A stretch of DNA of 64,000 nucleotides from Prorocentrum cordatum (taxonomy: Eukaryota > Sar > Dinophyceae > Prorocentrales > Prorocentraceae): the NCBI GenBank assembly GCA_963575745.1, contig CAUYUJ010014183.1:1144325-1208324 (forward strand). The letters are read 5' to 3'. Shown piece by piece: positions 9,744 through 20,249 of this stretch. The translations under genes were made by a program, and so were the position numbers. Within the stretch, counting starts at the first letter, position 1; every line of letters starts with the position of its first letter. A model generated the notes under the pieces. The model saw nothing but the letters and a program-made list of their open reading frames with translations. It had not been told where the DNA came from and made no database searches.

Positions 9744-9905
9744 CGGGGATTTATCCATGTCCACCGCCTGGGAACCGACGTCCTGGTGCCCCAGCGGGCG
9801 GTGGATATGGAAATATGTCGGCCCCCAGGGGCCCGAATATGTCCATGTCCACCCGCCTGCCGAGATCCCCGAAAGTTGATCCTCCAGGCGGTGGTCATGT
9901 AGAAA
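9744..9905. repeat. Alternating inverted copies of a TGTCCACCGCCTGG box
   Basis: Boxes at about 9752 (plus), 9797 (minus, GGCGGTGGATATGG), 9838 (plus, ATGTCCATGTCCACCCGCCT) and 9884 (minus, CCAGGCGGTGGTCATG) alternate in orientation at about 45-base spacing. Confidence 0.6.
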
Positions 9906-10554
9906 CTCCCGCTTCGGAAGAGAAGTCTCAATATCCTGGCGCCGCCTCTGGCGGCGCCCCTGGGGCGCCCCGCGCCCAACGGTTGGGGTGCCGAGACCGC
10001 CCTGGACTGCTCGGGGAACCCGGTGGGGCCAGCTGAGATGGCCCGTGCGCACGCCTGGAGCCTTACCAGCAGGGCGCCCCCGTCCCTCGCCCGCTCTCCC
10101 CGACGGGCACGCCGGGAATTGGTACAGAAAAAACGGGCACGACGACCAACAGCGGATGAGCGACGATCAGAAAAGGGTCTTACGCGAGATGACGTAGCGA
10201 CCTTACGCCGCGGCTTACGCGGGCCGCCGGCGCGGCACGCCACATTGGAGACGAGGGCGTTGACGCGCGATCTTACGCGGGCAGCTTCGGCGCGAATGTT
10301 GGCGCAGACGACCACGTTTTTTTGCGTCGCTCAAATGTCGCCGCGCCGTTTGTCTTGGTCGGAACAAGCGGCGAGGCGATAAATTGTCCCAGAGCAACCG
10401 CGGCCGCAATTGGGCATGCTTATTTTTGTCTCACATGGACAACGTCCGCGGCGCCACTGACAACTCGGAGGCTCCAGGAGATACGGAGAAATTCTGGCGA
10501 AAATCGGTGTCCAAACCCATCCTGGGGTCCATCTGGTTCGGTTTTTCACCCAAA
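9906..10554. other. No gene seen; CTTACGCGGG motif repeated
   Basis: The decamer CTTACGCGGG or a close variant occurs four times between 10179 and 10280. Nothing else stands out. Confidence 0.4.
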
Positions 10555-10700
10555 ATCCGTTTTTGACAGTCTGGGGCCCGGAAACGGCTCAGGGAGACAG
10601 AACAAATGAAAACCTTGCTCGAACCCAGAACCTCGAACCACACACCCCTTCCGTCTGGCGCGAACCAATGCTGGGCCACCTCAGACTCCCAGCCGGTTCC
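10555..10700. repeat. ~140-bp dispersed repeat, copy 1
   Basis: Runs from GTTTTTGACAGTCTGGGGCC through CGAACCAATGCTGGGCCAC and aligns with 33350-33490, which has the same blocks GACA..C..GGGGCCCG, CTCGA.CCCA.A.CC and GAACCAATG.TGGGCCAC. Confidence 0.75.
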
Positions 10701-11256
10701 AACTGACAACGAGCCTTGCTCAACATGGACAAGAACTGCTGTCGGTCTTCGCGCCGACCCGAGATCCGGGCGCGGCTACATTTTCACACCGGGCGTTTTC
10801 GCCTGGGTTCGCTTTTGTTCCATTCCAGGCGGTTGCTTCACCCCAACACCTCGATCTGGCTCAAAAGATACCGCAGAAAGGTTGGGTCGAATCCAGGGCG
10901 GCTCCGGTCACGATGTTTCTCGAAGCCGTATTCTCTCCGTGTCGTCCGATCGAGGTTCTTACCGACGATGCCCCTGAGGAATGACTCCGCGGGCAGACGA
11001 AGATCCTCACATCCTCTCCACACTGCTGAAATCGAAGGAGACGTAGAATACGACACAACCGCACAAACGCCACCTTTCGGAGGTCTGCGCGAATTTCTTG
11101 AATCGGCGCCAGACTCTCATCCGAGGCCTCGGGGGGTCCAGGAGGTTCGGAGCGGGGGCCTGGGAGGTGAGGGGGATCTCAGAGTGAATGAGCCGAACGG
11201 TCATTCACTATCACTGGGTGCGTGGCTGAAGTGGGATTCTGCGATGCGGATTATTG
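10701..11256. other. No gene seen; dispersed TCCGCGCGGA module at 11075-11110
   Basis: Contains GGAGGTCTGCGCGAATTTCT then TGAATCGGCGCC, a member of the dispersed module also found at 4841, 5100, 5990 and 62335. Confidence 0.5.
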
Positions 11257-11340
11257 ACGTTGTCGTTGTCGTTGTCGTTGCCGCTGTTGTTGTTATTGTT
11301 GTTAATGTTGTTGTTATTGTGTTTGTTGTTGTTTGTTATT
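11257..11340. repeat. Imperfect (GTT/GTC)n tract
   Basis: GTCGTTGTCGTTGTCGTTG passing into GTTGTTGTTATT repeats. Confidence 0.9.
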
Positions 11341-11370
11341 GCTACTTGGCTTCGTCCCCCCCGCGACCGG

Positions 11371-11545
11371 GCCTCAAAACCACTCGCGACCCACCCCGCG
11401 ACCCGCCCGCGACCCCCCCGCGATCCACCCCGCGACCCACCCGCGACCATCTCGCGCCCCCCCCCGCGACCCGCCCGCGACCCGACCGCAACCCACCCGC
11501 GACCCACCCGCGACCCACCCACGACTCAGCCCGCGACCCACCCAC
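11371..11545. repeat. 10-11-bp CGCGACCCAC minisatellite
   Basis: About 16 imperfect units of CCGCGACCCAC. Open in several frames only because of periodicity. Confidence 0.92.
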
Positions 11546-11605
11546 ATTGCTTGAACAACAAATCGGCGCTTGCGGCGGGCCTGTCGGCGGGCCTGTTTAT
11601 GATTT

Positions 11606-11611
<6 letters not shown>

Positions 11612-11636
<25 letters not shown>

Positions 11637-11670
11637 TTGTTTTTTTTTTTTCCAAAAAAAAAAAAAAAAA
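11612..11670. repeat. (AT)n followed by a T-run and an A-run
   Basis: AT dinucleotides to 11636, then a T-rich run, CC, then 17 As (11654-11670). The T and A runs can pair as a hairpin. Confidence 0.9.
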
Positions 11671-11930
11671 TGAGGGCCTGCGGCGGGATTCTTCAGAGCC
11701 TCGCAGACAGCAGACGTCCCCGCCGCCACCGCACTCTTATCCGCAAGTGCTGGGTGCAACATACATGTACACCCAATGCTAGCACATTTGCCTGTACCTG
11801 GCGCGCTATGTGCCCGTCTGCCAAAGTTGCTATGCACGCGATGTGCTGGTTCCGCCAGTGTGGGCTAGCAGGTGGGGAAAGAACGCGTGAGAATCGAGAA
11901 TCGAGCACGGGATTATAGAGAATCAGAAGA

Positions 11931-12110
11931 CTGTCGTCGTCGTCCTCGTCGTCGTCGTCGTCGTCGTCATCGTCGTCGTCGGCGTCGTCGTCGGCCTCGT
12001 CGTCGCCGTCGCCGTCGCCGTCGTTGTCGTCGTCGTCGTCTTCGTGCTCGTCGGCCTCGTCGTCGCCGTCTCCGTCGCCGTCGGACTTGTCGTCGCCGTC
12101 ATCGTCGCCG
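11931..12110. repeat. Imperfect (GTC)n tract
   Basis: TCGTCGTCG trinucleotides with CCG, TTG and GGC interruptions over about 180 bases. Confidence 0.9.
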
Positions 12111-12359
12111 TGTTCGGCCACTCCTGCAGGTGCATCGCCAGGCTGCCGGCGTCCGCGCGGCCGCCTCGTTGGGCGCGGGCGGCCCCGGGCTCTTCCAGGG
12201 GCGGCATGGCCTCCAAAAGACTCCCAGAATTTGTGTTTGCTAGACAGAGCGACGGCATCTACACACGCACATACACACATCCATACAGATACAAAGACAG
12301 ATTCCCCAAACAATGAATGCACTGAGGGTTCTGTGCTTCCTCTTCTACGGGAAGTGGGC

Positions 12360-12485
12360 CTGGGGGTCGGTCTGGCGGCTCCGTGGTCGCATTCGCTGCC
12401 CCGTAGCCGCCTCGTCGCCGCCCGTCGTCTGGGCTTTGGGGTCGGTTTGGCGGCCCCATGGTGGCCGCATCGGTGCCGCCTCGCG
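12360..12485. repeat. 76-bp tandem duplication
   Basis: GGGTCGGTCTGGCGGCTCCG at 12364 recurs as GGGTCGGTTTGGCGGCCCCA at 12440, with the following GTGG.CGCAT also repeated. Confidence 0.65.
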
Positions 12486-13254
12486 CAACCTATATTGCCA
12501 CCACCTCCAAGAAACAACAGATCGGCCACCCACCCCCGCAGGTTTATCGACCCCCCGTAGGACAACGCAATGTTCGTACGATTATGTCCCATCGTTCGTT
12601 TCGTTATGAGCTCATACAATCCCAGCTGAACCCCAAATCGCACCCCCCCCCCGCATCCCTGTCAAAGTACACTGTGCGCGAACATTCGTCGATCAACTGC
12701 TAACCAGCGTGGACCCCAAACAACGTGTCTCTATCAATTCGTGCGGTGCTTTCTACGTGAAGCAAGCGAGGTCGTGCACTATATGTGCAGCGACGAGTGG
12801 TGTGTTATCCGTGTGGGGCAACGTATGTTGCGCAATAAATGACTTGCCGAACTTGAAATTGTCAAATCCACTGCTCGCGCAACCATCCCACCCACCCACC
12901 CGCACCTTGGTTTGCAAAGCCCAAGCGGGAGCGTTTGCGATGAATGCTGGGTGTTGACTGGTGCATCTCTGCGGCCGCGCTAGCCCGCACATCCTCGCGC
13001 GCGCAGCGGCCAGGTAGTTTGGCACGACCGACGCGAACGCGGTGGCGCTGACCGCTCGGGACAGTGCGAGCCGGCGACTTGGGCGGGTGCGGTATCATGG
13101 CAACGTCGACAGCGGTAGACCCGATGATGATAGTAGAAATGCTGGTGAGGATGCTGACAGCGACGACGGGGCAAACAGTGACGGCGCCGATGCTGATCAC
13201 GCCGGCGACGATGACGGCGTTTCCGCGTTGGTGATGAAGGTTTGGGAAAGAATT
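12486..13254. other. No supported gene
   Basis: Mixed-composition sequence. A plus-strand open stretch at 13042-13464 was considered and rejected because most of its length is accounted for by alternating CG tracts. Short GTGCAAC-type words begin to recur here (12760-12840), foreshadowing the array at 13809. Confidence 0.4.
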
Positions 13255-13615
13255 CGAAATGCGCGCGCGGCAGACGCGCGACTGCCACCCCAGCACGCGC
13301 GCAAGCGCGTTCGAACTATTTCGATATGCGCGCGCGAAGCTCGTTTGGAAGAATTTTACGAACATGTTGAAACATCCATGGTTATCTTAAGAATTCGCAG
13401 AGAGCGCGCGCACGCGTTTGTTGAACATCCGTATTGCGAAAACCTGTGTATTTCTTGGTATTAGACACTCGATTTTGAAATCCTTCCGAAACCGCAGATT
13501 CTTGAAAGATTCCGGCATGCGCGCGTAACGACGCGCGCGTGTGCCCTTCGTCCAATTTCTTTCAAGGGATTCTTGAAAACGTATTATTTTTGATAAACGA
13601 GCGTGCGCGCATATA
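13255..13615. repeat. Cluster of alternating GCGCGC tracts
   Basis: At least seven (GC)3 or longer tracts, each 6-14 bases, spaced about every 30-60 bases in otherwise AT-richer DNA (13261, 13272, 13298, 13326, 13401, 13517, 13600). Confidence 0.7.
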
Positions 13616-13808
13616 TTTTTTGCGTTGCGGAGGATGGCGGGGGGGGGGGGGCGATACCGGCCTGGCTGGTATGATATGAATCAACACTTCGAATCGACGA
13701 TGGGGCAGAATCGTATGTAAATTGCAATACGAAAAGGTGAGTCGATAAGTGGGGGGGAGGGTGGTAGAACCGATCTCATTTGTTTCTTTGCGAAAAGGGA
13801 ATCGATTT

Positions 13809-13985
13809 GGTGCAATCCACGTGGCGCAACGCATGTGATGCAACCGATGTGGGGCAATCTATGTGGTGCCATCTGTTTGGTGCAATGTATACGGCGCTAT
13901 TTGTAGCGCAGCGCAATCCATGTGGTGCAGTTTATTTTGTGCAATGCATGCGGCGAAATCTATGTTGTGCAATCTAGGTGGTGCA
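13809..13985. repeat. 14-15-bp GGTGCAATCTATGT tandem repeat, ~12 copies
   Basis: Imperfect units start at 13809, 13822, 13837, 13851, 13865, 13879, 13893, 13924, 13939, 13952 and 13967. GTGCAA words continue sparsely to 14090. Confidence 0.85.
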
Positions 13986-14739
13986 CTTGCAGGTGTGAGC
14001 GATCGAAAAGCGCGCCGCGGGCGCAAACCTTTCTTCTTGCTGTTTGTGTAACGCAACATACGTAGGCCAATGTACGTGGTGCAAAATAAGCAAGCGACAA
14101 GGACAGGGGTGAGAGAGAGCACGGCCATGTGCCCCACAGCGTTCTCCTGCGAGGGATCATGGCCGTCTGGATCAAACGTGTAGCCAGCATCGGGGCGAGA
14201 TTGCGATTCCTGAAAACAAAATGAAGATGTCTCAGGCGAAATGGATGCCAGACCTGGCGGGCTGTGGCTCCCCGCCCCCCCTGTGGAACTCTTCTGTGGT
14301 CCTGTTTCTACCTCTATGAGAGGGGCAAATATCAACGATAGTGATAATAACAATACTAAACGCTTAAATGGCCTAAGATCGCGGCAACCACGTCTCTCGA
14401 CATCACGGGAATCACCGCAGGAAGGCAAAACTGAGACGGCGCAGACGCGGGGGAAGAACAATGAATCGTTCGGCGCCGGAAATGCCACTCTCCCCCCCAG
14501 ATGAGAGAGGACGTGAGGGGTATTCCCTGTCCAATTCGTGGGCTACTATCGTTACCCTGAGTGCGATTCAATATTTTCACACCGGCAGGTGTCGACTCTT
14601 TTCGGGCCCAAGGGCCATCACGTACCTATCGGGCTCGAGAGCTGCCGCAGGTAGATGGGATCCAGGGCTCCATTCGTAATTGCTCCCGGAGTTGCGCATT
14701 TTCCGCGTCGGATCTCGGGGAGGGGAGCGGCGCGAGAGG
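13986..14739. other. No gene seen
   Basis: No domain, repeat or RNA signature recognised. Confidence 0.4.
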
Positions 14740-14905
14740 ATTGGCCTGCTAAGAAGGCGGGGGGGGTCTAAGGAGACGAGGGGGCCGTCTTGGAAGCCCG
14801 CCCCGCTGCTGAAGGGCCTTCTTAGAAGCCTCCGGGGCCGTCTAAAGAGGCCCTTGCCTTCGTAGAAGCCCCGACGCCTTCTTAGAAGCCCACCCCCCTC
14901 GCGCC
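14740..14905. repeat. Repeated CTTCTTAGAAGCC near-palindrome
   Basis: CCTTCTTAGAAGCC or a variant occurs at 14817, 14860 and 14878, with related AAGAAGGC and CTTGGAAGCC words nearby. Similar CTTCTGAGAAG and GGCTTCTAGGAAGCC words occur at 34600-34690. Confidence 0.6.
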
Positions 14906-14979
14906 ACCCCCTTTTGAGCGCCGCCAGTCTTCCTCCCCAGACCTCTATCGTAAAAGTGTGTGCGTGAGCTGTGAGTGTG

Positions 14980-15364
14980 TGTGTGTGTGCTGTCTTTCAC
15001 GCTTTAAAATCTTGACATTATTGTTGTTTGCGCCTGTGCGTGGGACAAGCCTGGGGCCCAGCAAACACAGACGTCACCACGTACATAGATCGCCGCCTGC
15101 CGCTTCTCTGCTTGCATGTGTGCACGCCTTTTGTTTGTACATCTGCCCCGTGCCTGCAGCCACATCTCTCAGAGGATGGCCGAACGGCCACGGGAGTTTC
15201 GCGCTCGCAGGTGGTGCTCATGACCGAAACCCTGACCACTCCTTTGTAAAAACACACCTACCGTACAGAGACTTTCGGCACTTCCGACGCCATGGATAGC
15301 TGGAGTTGAACAATTCATCTTTGGAATTTCAGAGGTTGCAGATTGACTGACATATCACTCTTCA
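14980..15364 (+). repeat. Element C upstream pseudo-LTR
   Basis: Matches 30914-31300 from CTGTCTTTCACGCTTTAA to TGACATATCACTCTTCA with about 20 differences. Immediately upstream is GTGAGTGTGTGTGTGTGTG. The first coding frame of the element begins inside this repeat at about 15343. Confidence 0.9.
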
Positions 15365-16647
15365 AGATGTGTGCGCGACGGAGTGGAAGTAGGGCATTCT
15401 GTCGTACTGTACCGCGCTCGCGACGTTCATATTCCACACCTTTATATCTCGTAGTTCGACGGCTGTTGTTCGTGACACTCTTTGACGTAACCCCATGTTA
15501 TGGCACACCCATTCGTCAGATAACTGCGACAGCAGACGCAAGCTTGCGAACCATGACAAAAGAAAGAGTTCCCCTTCGGAGTATCCCCAAAGCAGCCGTT
15601 GAAATGAGATGTGAGCAGCACATGATGCAGCTTGTTTCGTGTATTGATCTCATACAAGTTCCCCTTCGGTTTGGAGATCGACGCTTACCTCAGACACGTA
15701 CCTTGAAAGTGCTCGGACAGTTCATGCTCGGGACCCTGTGGCAGCTCTCCCACCGACAACCCCCGACAGATGTCTTACAGTTACTTGAAGCTGCACTTGA
15801 GGATCTTGCTGAATGGTTTCTGGGAGATGATGCTGTCGCAACGGTTCATGTCAATAGTATGTATATGACGATGATGACTGCACACTACGTTCTACGTATA
15901 CGACAGATGTAGACACAAAGGAAACGGCATCGTCGTGTTGCTCAGAAGTGTACGCTCGTCCTCCCAGTTCCCCTTCAGCATGCTCTCTCCCGCGCGGGTC
16001 TTGCATCGTTTCGTGATGTACTTCCGTTGCGTGATGTTCTGGGACTTCAGATTGATTGTATCCTTGGAGTTTCTTCCCCACACATGCGTAAGCAATCGTT
16101 CGTGTACCAGCTGGGGCACCATGCACGATATGTGGGACAAGGACAGGTATATCGTAGCACAGGCAAGCAAGCTGGAGCTGTATCATGCACGAAAGAACAT
16201 CTAAAAAGCCTACGAAAATGTAGCCAAAGCAAGCCAATAGCTGACAAAACACGCTATCTTACACTTCTGGGAGCGCATCGTACACATCACATCTCGATCA
16301 TCTTCGTTGTACAAGTACCCACGGACACCATCTCAGCGACCGAGGCGTCATACATCACCTTCTCGTCTCCCGAGGCCAATAACATACATAAGTCTCAAGC
16401 GGCCTCGGTTGGCCTCGGTCCTGGGTCCAGCTCCCCTGGCAAGACAGGCAAAACCTCCAAGAGAGCCCGCAAATCCCGTGCCCTACGCAGACAACGACTA
16501 CCCAGACCCCCAGAAGCTATGGAAGCGCATGAGGTCTGGCAAGCTGCTAGGTTTCAGGCTCTACGGAAATTTCACCTTCGTCAATCTAGGAAGCGGGACC
16601 GTACTAAAGAATGGGGCAATATATTACGGGGGCACTATTTACGATAA
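15343..16647 (+). pseudogene. GIY-YIG endonuclease region of element C, one internal stop
   Basis: One plus-strand frame runs 435 codons with a single TAG at 15910-15912. The first 189 codons show no domain. After the stop, from about 16099, the frame shows the GIY-YIG nuclease order: FVY (for GIY), nine residues later YVG (for YIG), then an Arg, a Glu in TEASYI near 16342, and an Asn pair near 16378. This single-strand nickase would cut target DNA for target-primed reverse transcription. After it comes a basic Arg/Lys-rich stretch ending at 16647. Placement before the RT is permuted relative to classical Penelope, which has it at the C-terminus. The CCHH cluster of animal Penelope nucleases is not evident. 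The internal stop, and the frame change after it, indicate decay unless spliced. Confidence 0.6.
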
Positions 16648-16671
16648 TAAGATTTCTGTCTTCGACGACAT

Positions 16672-17277
16672 GTGGCACGTTTCCACACACAGGGGCCAGT
16701 ATATCTATATGACCCTGCGCATACTATCATACGTATCAGGTTTTCTGCTTGGAGATCTCGTGACGTTATTTGGCAATATGCTGTGGCACAGAAAAATAAT
16801 AACAATAATTACTTGTATACGCTGTGGGGTTTATGTACAGTATTCCCGTTCTGGCACGAGAAAACAATTGCGCAAGCTTCGAGTTCGTCTCGCTTTGAAT
16901 TGATTGGAGTGCCAAGGCCGGGTGGGTTCACGATCACACTGAACCGACCAGAAGATTTACCGACGGTACGGCGATGGCTTGGCATTGTTTTACATCACAC
17001 ATAATCGTTCTAGACCTGCATGGACATTGCTAGTGCGGAAGCACCTCCGTGTGACAGTGGCTGCAGTGACCACTATCCAAAGTGTGCTTCGATTTCTAGA
17101 GATCTTCATAGACACCCTATTCAAGACCTACGCTCACTTTGTTCAGATGATTTTGGCATCGCTGCGCTTGGTCGCGATATGTTTCGGATTCCTCTCTGCG
17201 GCAAGTTACCCTGGCTCCCAGCTGTACAACATACTCTTGATAAGAGTCGCTTTTGTTTATGTGCGTCATGGCTCTGA
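16672..17277 (+). pseudogene. Element C linker region between endonuclease and RT (frameshifted)
   Basis: The frame of the endonuclease resumes after two stops at 16645-16650, runs to 17004, and again from 17020 to 17277. The second part is Cys-rich and includes a CLC near 17250, which could be the CxC linker described for N-terminal-endonuclease Penelope-like elements. That identification is tentative because the frame is interrupted and the spacing to the RT is long. Confidence 0.35.
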
Positions 17278-17638
17278 CGTGTTGCGTTAGACCCCATCTT
17301 TTTGCGGATCCTCTCGGTCGTGACCCAGAGCCAGCAACGGGGACAACAATGTGGGTCACGCCCGCTGACGCCGCAGACCAGAGCTTTGTATCGTGTATGG
17401 CAGGCTTTGCAGAAAGTACGCTGGGTCATGTCTGTCACGGTCGAGGATAAATACCCTCGTGCGATGTGAGCGGTCAGTACAAGACACATGCAGTTACGCT
17501 GGCTTGGCTTGCTTGCTGATGCGAAAACGAGATGGCATCACACATATTGCAATGGTATAGGCTCACATGAGATTTTAGCATACCCAAGATTCTACGGCAC
17601 CCACAACAACGTGTCATCAACATGGGGCATCTACCGTA

Positions 17639-18900
17639 TTGCTACCCTACTGTAAAACGGAACTGCTACGAAGACGAGTGTTCAAAGAGGTGCCAAAAGA
17701 GAACCACTCATGTATGCGTAACATATGTAGTTTCTACCGTATCCCTGGACGGAAATTATACCAGAAGATCTCTCGGGGCATTACCTACCTCACTCACATC
17801 ATCTTTCCTGGCTGGGGTTTCAGGGACCTTAACACGGCGTTTGAGGATTTACATACAGCGACCTGTTCCTTTGCTCCTCCCTGGAGGCCTCATCATCCTG
17901 ATCAGGCCGTGTGTGTGCGATGCCGACGGCCGATGCAGCACCCAGGCTTCACAATCTCTGATGCTGGCCAAGCGTATGAGACGCTTGATCCCGCGTCAAT
18001 CCGACAGGCCGTCGATGCTCTCTTTGCTCGTGCGGAGCGTGACTTGAACACGCAGACTCTCTCGGTGCTCCACACGTCGTTCTCACAGGTTGTGCTTGGC
18101 GGTCGGGTCGGTGTTCGACACTGGGACCGTACGGTGTTCATCTTCAGAAGCCTCAAGAGGGCCATCGAGGGATTCCTGGGCTTCAGATTTTTCCTGTTCT
18201 CGGGTATCGCGCTGGTTCAGCTTTCTGGAATACCCATCGGAGGCCCGTTATCTGGAGCCATCCTGCATTTGGTTTTGTTGTTTCTGGAAAACACGTTCGA
18301 CGAGAACCCCAGACCCCGACCCACGACCAAATCACGCCGGTTAGAATTTGCTGCAGGTAGATACGTGGACGACACCATCCTTTTATCTTATCGGGTGTGC
18401 CGTACATGTTTGTCACGTCAGATGCTTACCGTGTATAAGGACACTGCCAAGTTCGACTTAGATCATGATTACCAAAGATGTGGTAGTAGTGTGATGTTTC
18501 GGTATCTGGATGCTCTAGCATACTGGGGTTTTGATGGGATCGCATACATGCCCTACCATAAGAATGAATTAAATATACTAAGAAGAGATATCAATAACAT
18601 GCAAAGCAGAGTATGATCCCTTATCTTGGTTTTCTTAGCCGACCAGAATTGGCCCAACTACGATCTGAGCTAAAAGGACGACTACATAACTGGGACATAC
18701 TACAGCCTGACAACATTGATTTCATTATCGTTATTACTATTGATATGGCCTATATATATCGCATGGGGTATCCTGCTAAACTTGTACGTAGGATCTGGCA
18801 CAACATATGTCCTGGGGGTGAACGACAAGAGCTCGTGTACTTATGTCTTGACCTCGTTCAACGAACATGCCGTCACCTGATACACACAGCCGCAGCCGTA
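17639..18900 (+). pseudogene. Reverse transcriptase of element C (frameshifted)
   Basis: Two overlapping plus-strand frames join at 18613, where the first ends as TATGA and the second opens. The first (325 codons) has an N-terminal CVRC, a region resembling the finger/palm motif around YETLDPASIRQAV, then GIPIGGPLS (18230-18260; the primer-grip loop motif of RTs), RYVDD (about 18360; catalytic aspartates) and FRYLDALAYW, equivalent to the FLD motif of Penelope-like and telomerase-related RTs. The second frame continues with a thumb-like segment containing YRMGYP. Together the motifs are in the right order for a Penelope-like RT that primes on nicked DNA. The -1 frame change at 18610 breaks it unless the host recodes or splices. 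Confidence 0.65.
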
Positions 18901-19860
18901 TCCTCTCAGCTGGATTGCGTGTGCTCACTCCTCCGAGACCGACACCAGCAGCCCCCGTTCATCACCTCAGACTCGTCGACGATGACCCACACACCAAGTC
19001 GAACAGCAAGTGCTATGACAACTGGTCCAAGGGTGGCGGTGGAAAAGGATACGGTAGCTACGGTGGCTCTCAGATGGGCTTCGGTGGCATGCTTGGGCAG
19101 TGGCACGGTATGGTTGAAAATGTGCGGGCCGTCGGCGAGATGGGGCGGATCAGCGCCATCATCGCCAACGCCGAGGCCCAGCCCAGCCCGCCGCAGACGC
19201 CCAAGCCACATGTACCAGTAGCTGGTATGCAGACGGTTGGACAGCCCGCCCATGATCTTGCGATTGCACTGACCGGCGTTACGGGTGGCGCGCAGGGCTC
19301 GGACAGTAAGTTGCAGGCGACCACCAAGAGGCTCCACGAGGCGGCGGGGCTCGACAACGGTGGCGGTGAGGCGCTTGAAGCAGGAGATGGCAGCCATGCG
19401 TGACGACAGTAAAGGTCACACCAGTCAGCTTAATGATAGTCAGAACGCCACATCATCGACCTCGGCGGACGTTCTTGCCATGCGCCAGATCCTTGAGAGC
19501 TCCATCCTTGGGGGTGGTGGCCAGGCTCCGTGGAACAGTACATCGGCCAAGGATCAGGGGAAGGGGCAGCCGACGGGGGGCTGGTTCGTCCCTCCAGCTG
19601 CCAACGTCCCCGTGTGCAAAGCGATGGTGACGAATACCCAGCACGAGTTGGCCCTCAGCTACATCGGCATTTCCAAGGCCCGCGAGGATGTTGCTACGTG
19701 GGCTAAGCATATTCCTCCTGAGGGTTTGGCGTTCGTTGCTTGGTGGACGGGGATTGGCAAGAAGAAGCGCCTCGCGCAGTGGCTTATAAGCTCGAGAACC
19801 TAGGTGCTACGCCCGACCAGCGTGGCGGTATCGACATTGCAGGAGTTGGATCCTTGTTAT
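18867..19860 (+). pseudogene. Gly-rich ORF of element C, disrupted by element A
   Basis: A coding-like stretch switches frame twice: frame 0 to about 19350, frame 1 to about 19760, frame 0 to the insertion point. It begins with a Gly/Lys/Tyr-rich segment (GGGGKGYGSYGG), continues through a Pro-rich part and a helix-prone charged part, and ends in a globular-looking segment. No family recognised; an RNA-binding accessory protein is one guess from the Gly-rich part. Element A inserted 28 bases before its end: beyond the right target duplication the frame resumes at 30177 and closes at a TAG at 30203-30205. Confidence 0.45.
19856..19860. repeat. Target-site duplication of element A (left)
   Basis: GTTAT directly before the left LTR, repeated at 30172-30176. 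Confidence 0.9.
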
Positions 19861-20049
19861 GGTCGATTGACCCTGGCAATGGTGAGATAGAAGAGAGAAA
19901 GATGGGATACCTTTGTCAGTACATGCAAAGGAAACAGTAAATCTGGACGCGTCCTTGAGTCAAACGTTTACGGCGGTCGGGGCCCTACACTACACACATA
20001 ACATACAGAGAGAGAGATAGGCATACATGCTATCTGCTGCATTGCGACT
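19861..20049 (-). repeat. Element A 3' LTR (189 bp)
   Basis: Identical to 29983-30171. On the minus strand it starts AGTCGCAATG and ends CAATCGACC; the ends form a short inverted repeat (RGTCG), not the usual TG...CA. Confidence 0.93.
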
Positions 20050-20249
20050 CTGGTATCACTCCTCATCATCGCAGGCCCGCCTGAGCCTAGATGACGTCCG
20101 CACAGAACATCAGGCAGGCGCTGAGGAGGACCAGGACATGATGACATACTCGTACATCATGCAGTCCCAGTCCGGGACAAAAGAGCGGCCGATCTCATAG
20201 AGACAAGCCGCGAAAAGATAAACATCCTACCTCAATACATATCCTGCGT

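Noticed and set aside
13042-13464. 140-codon plus-strand frame ending in an Arg/Glu-rich part
   Set aside because: Much of the composition comes from alternating GCGCGC tracts; no family, start or splice support.
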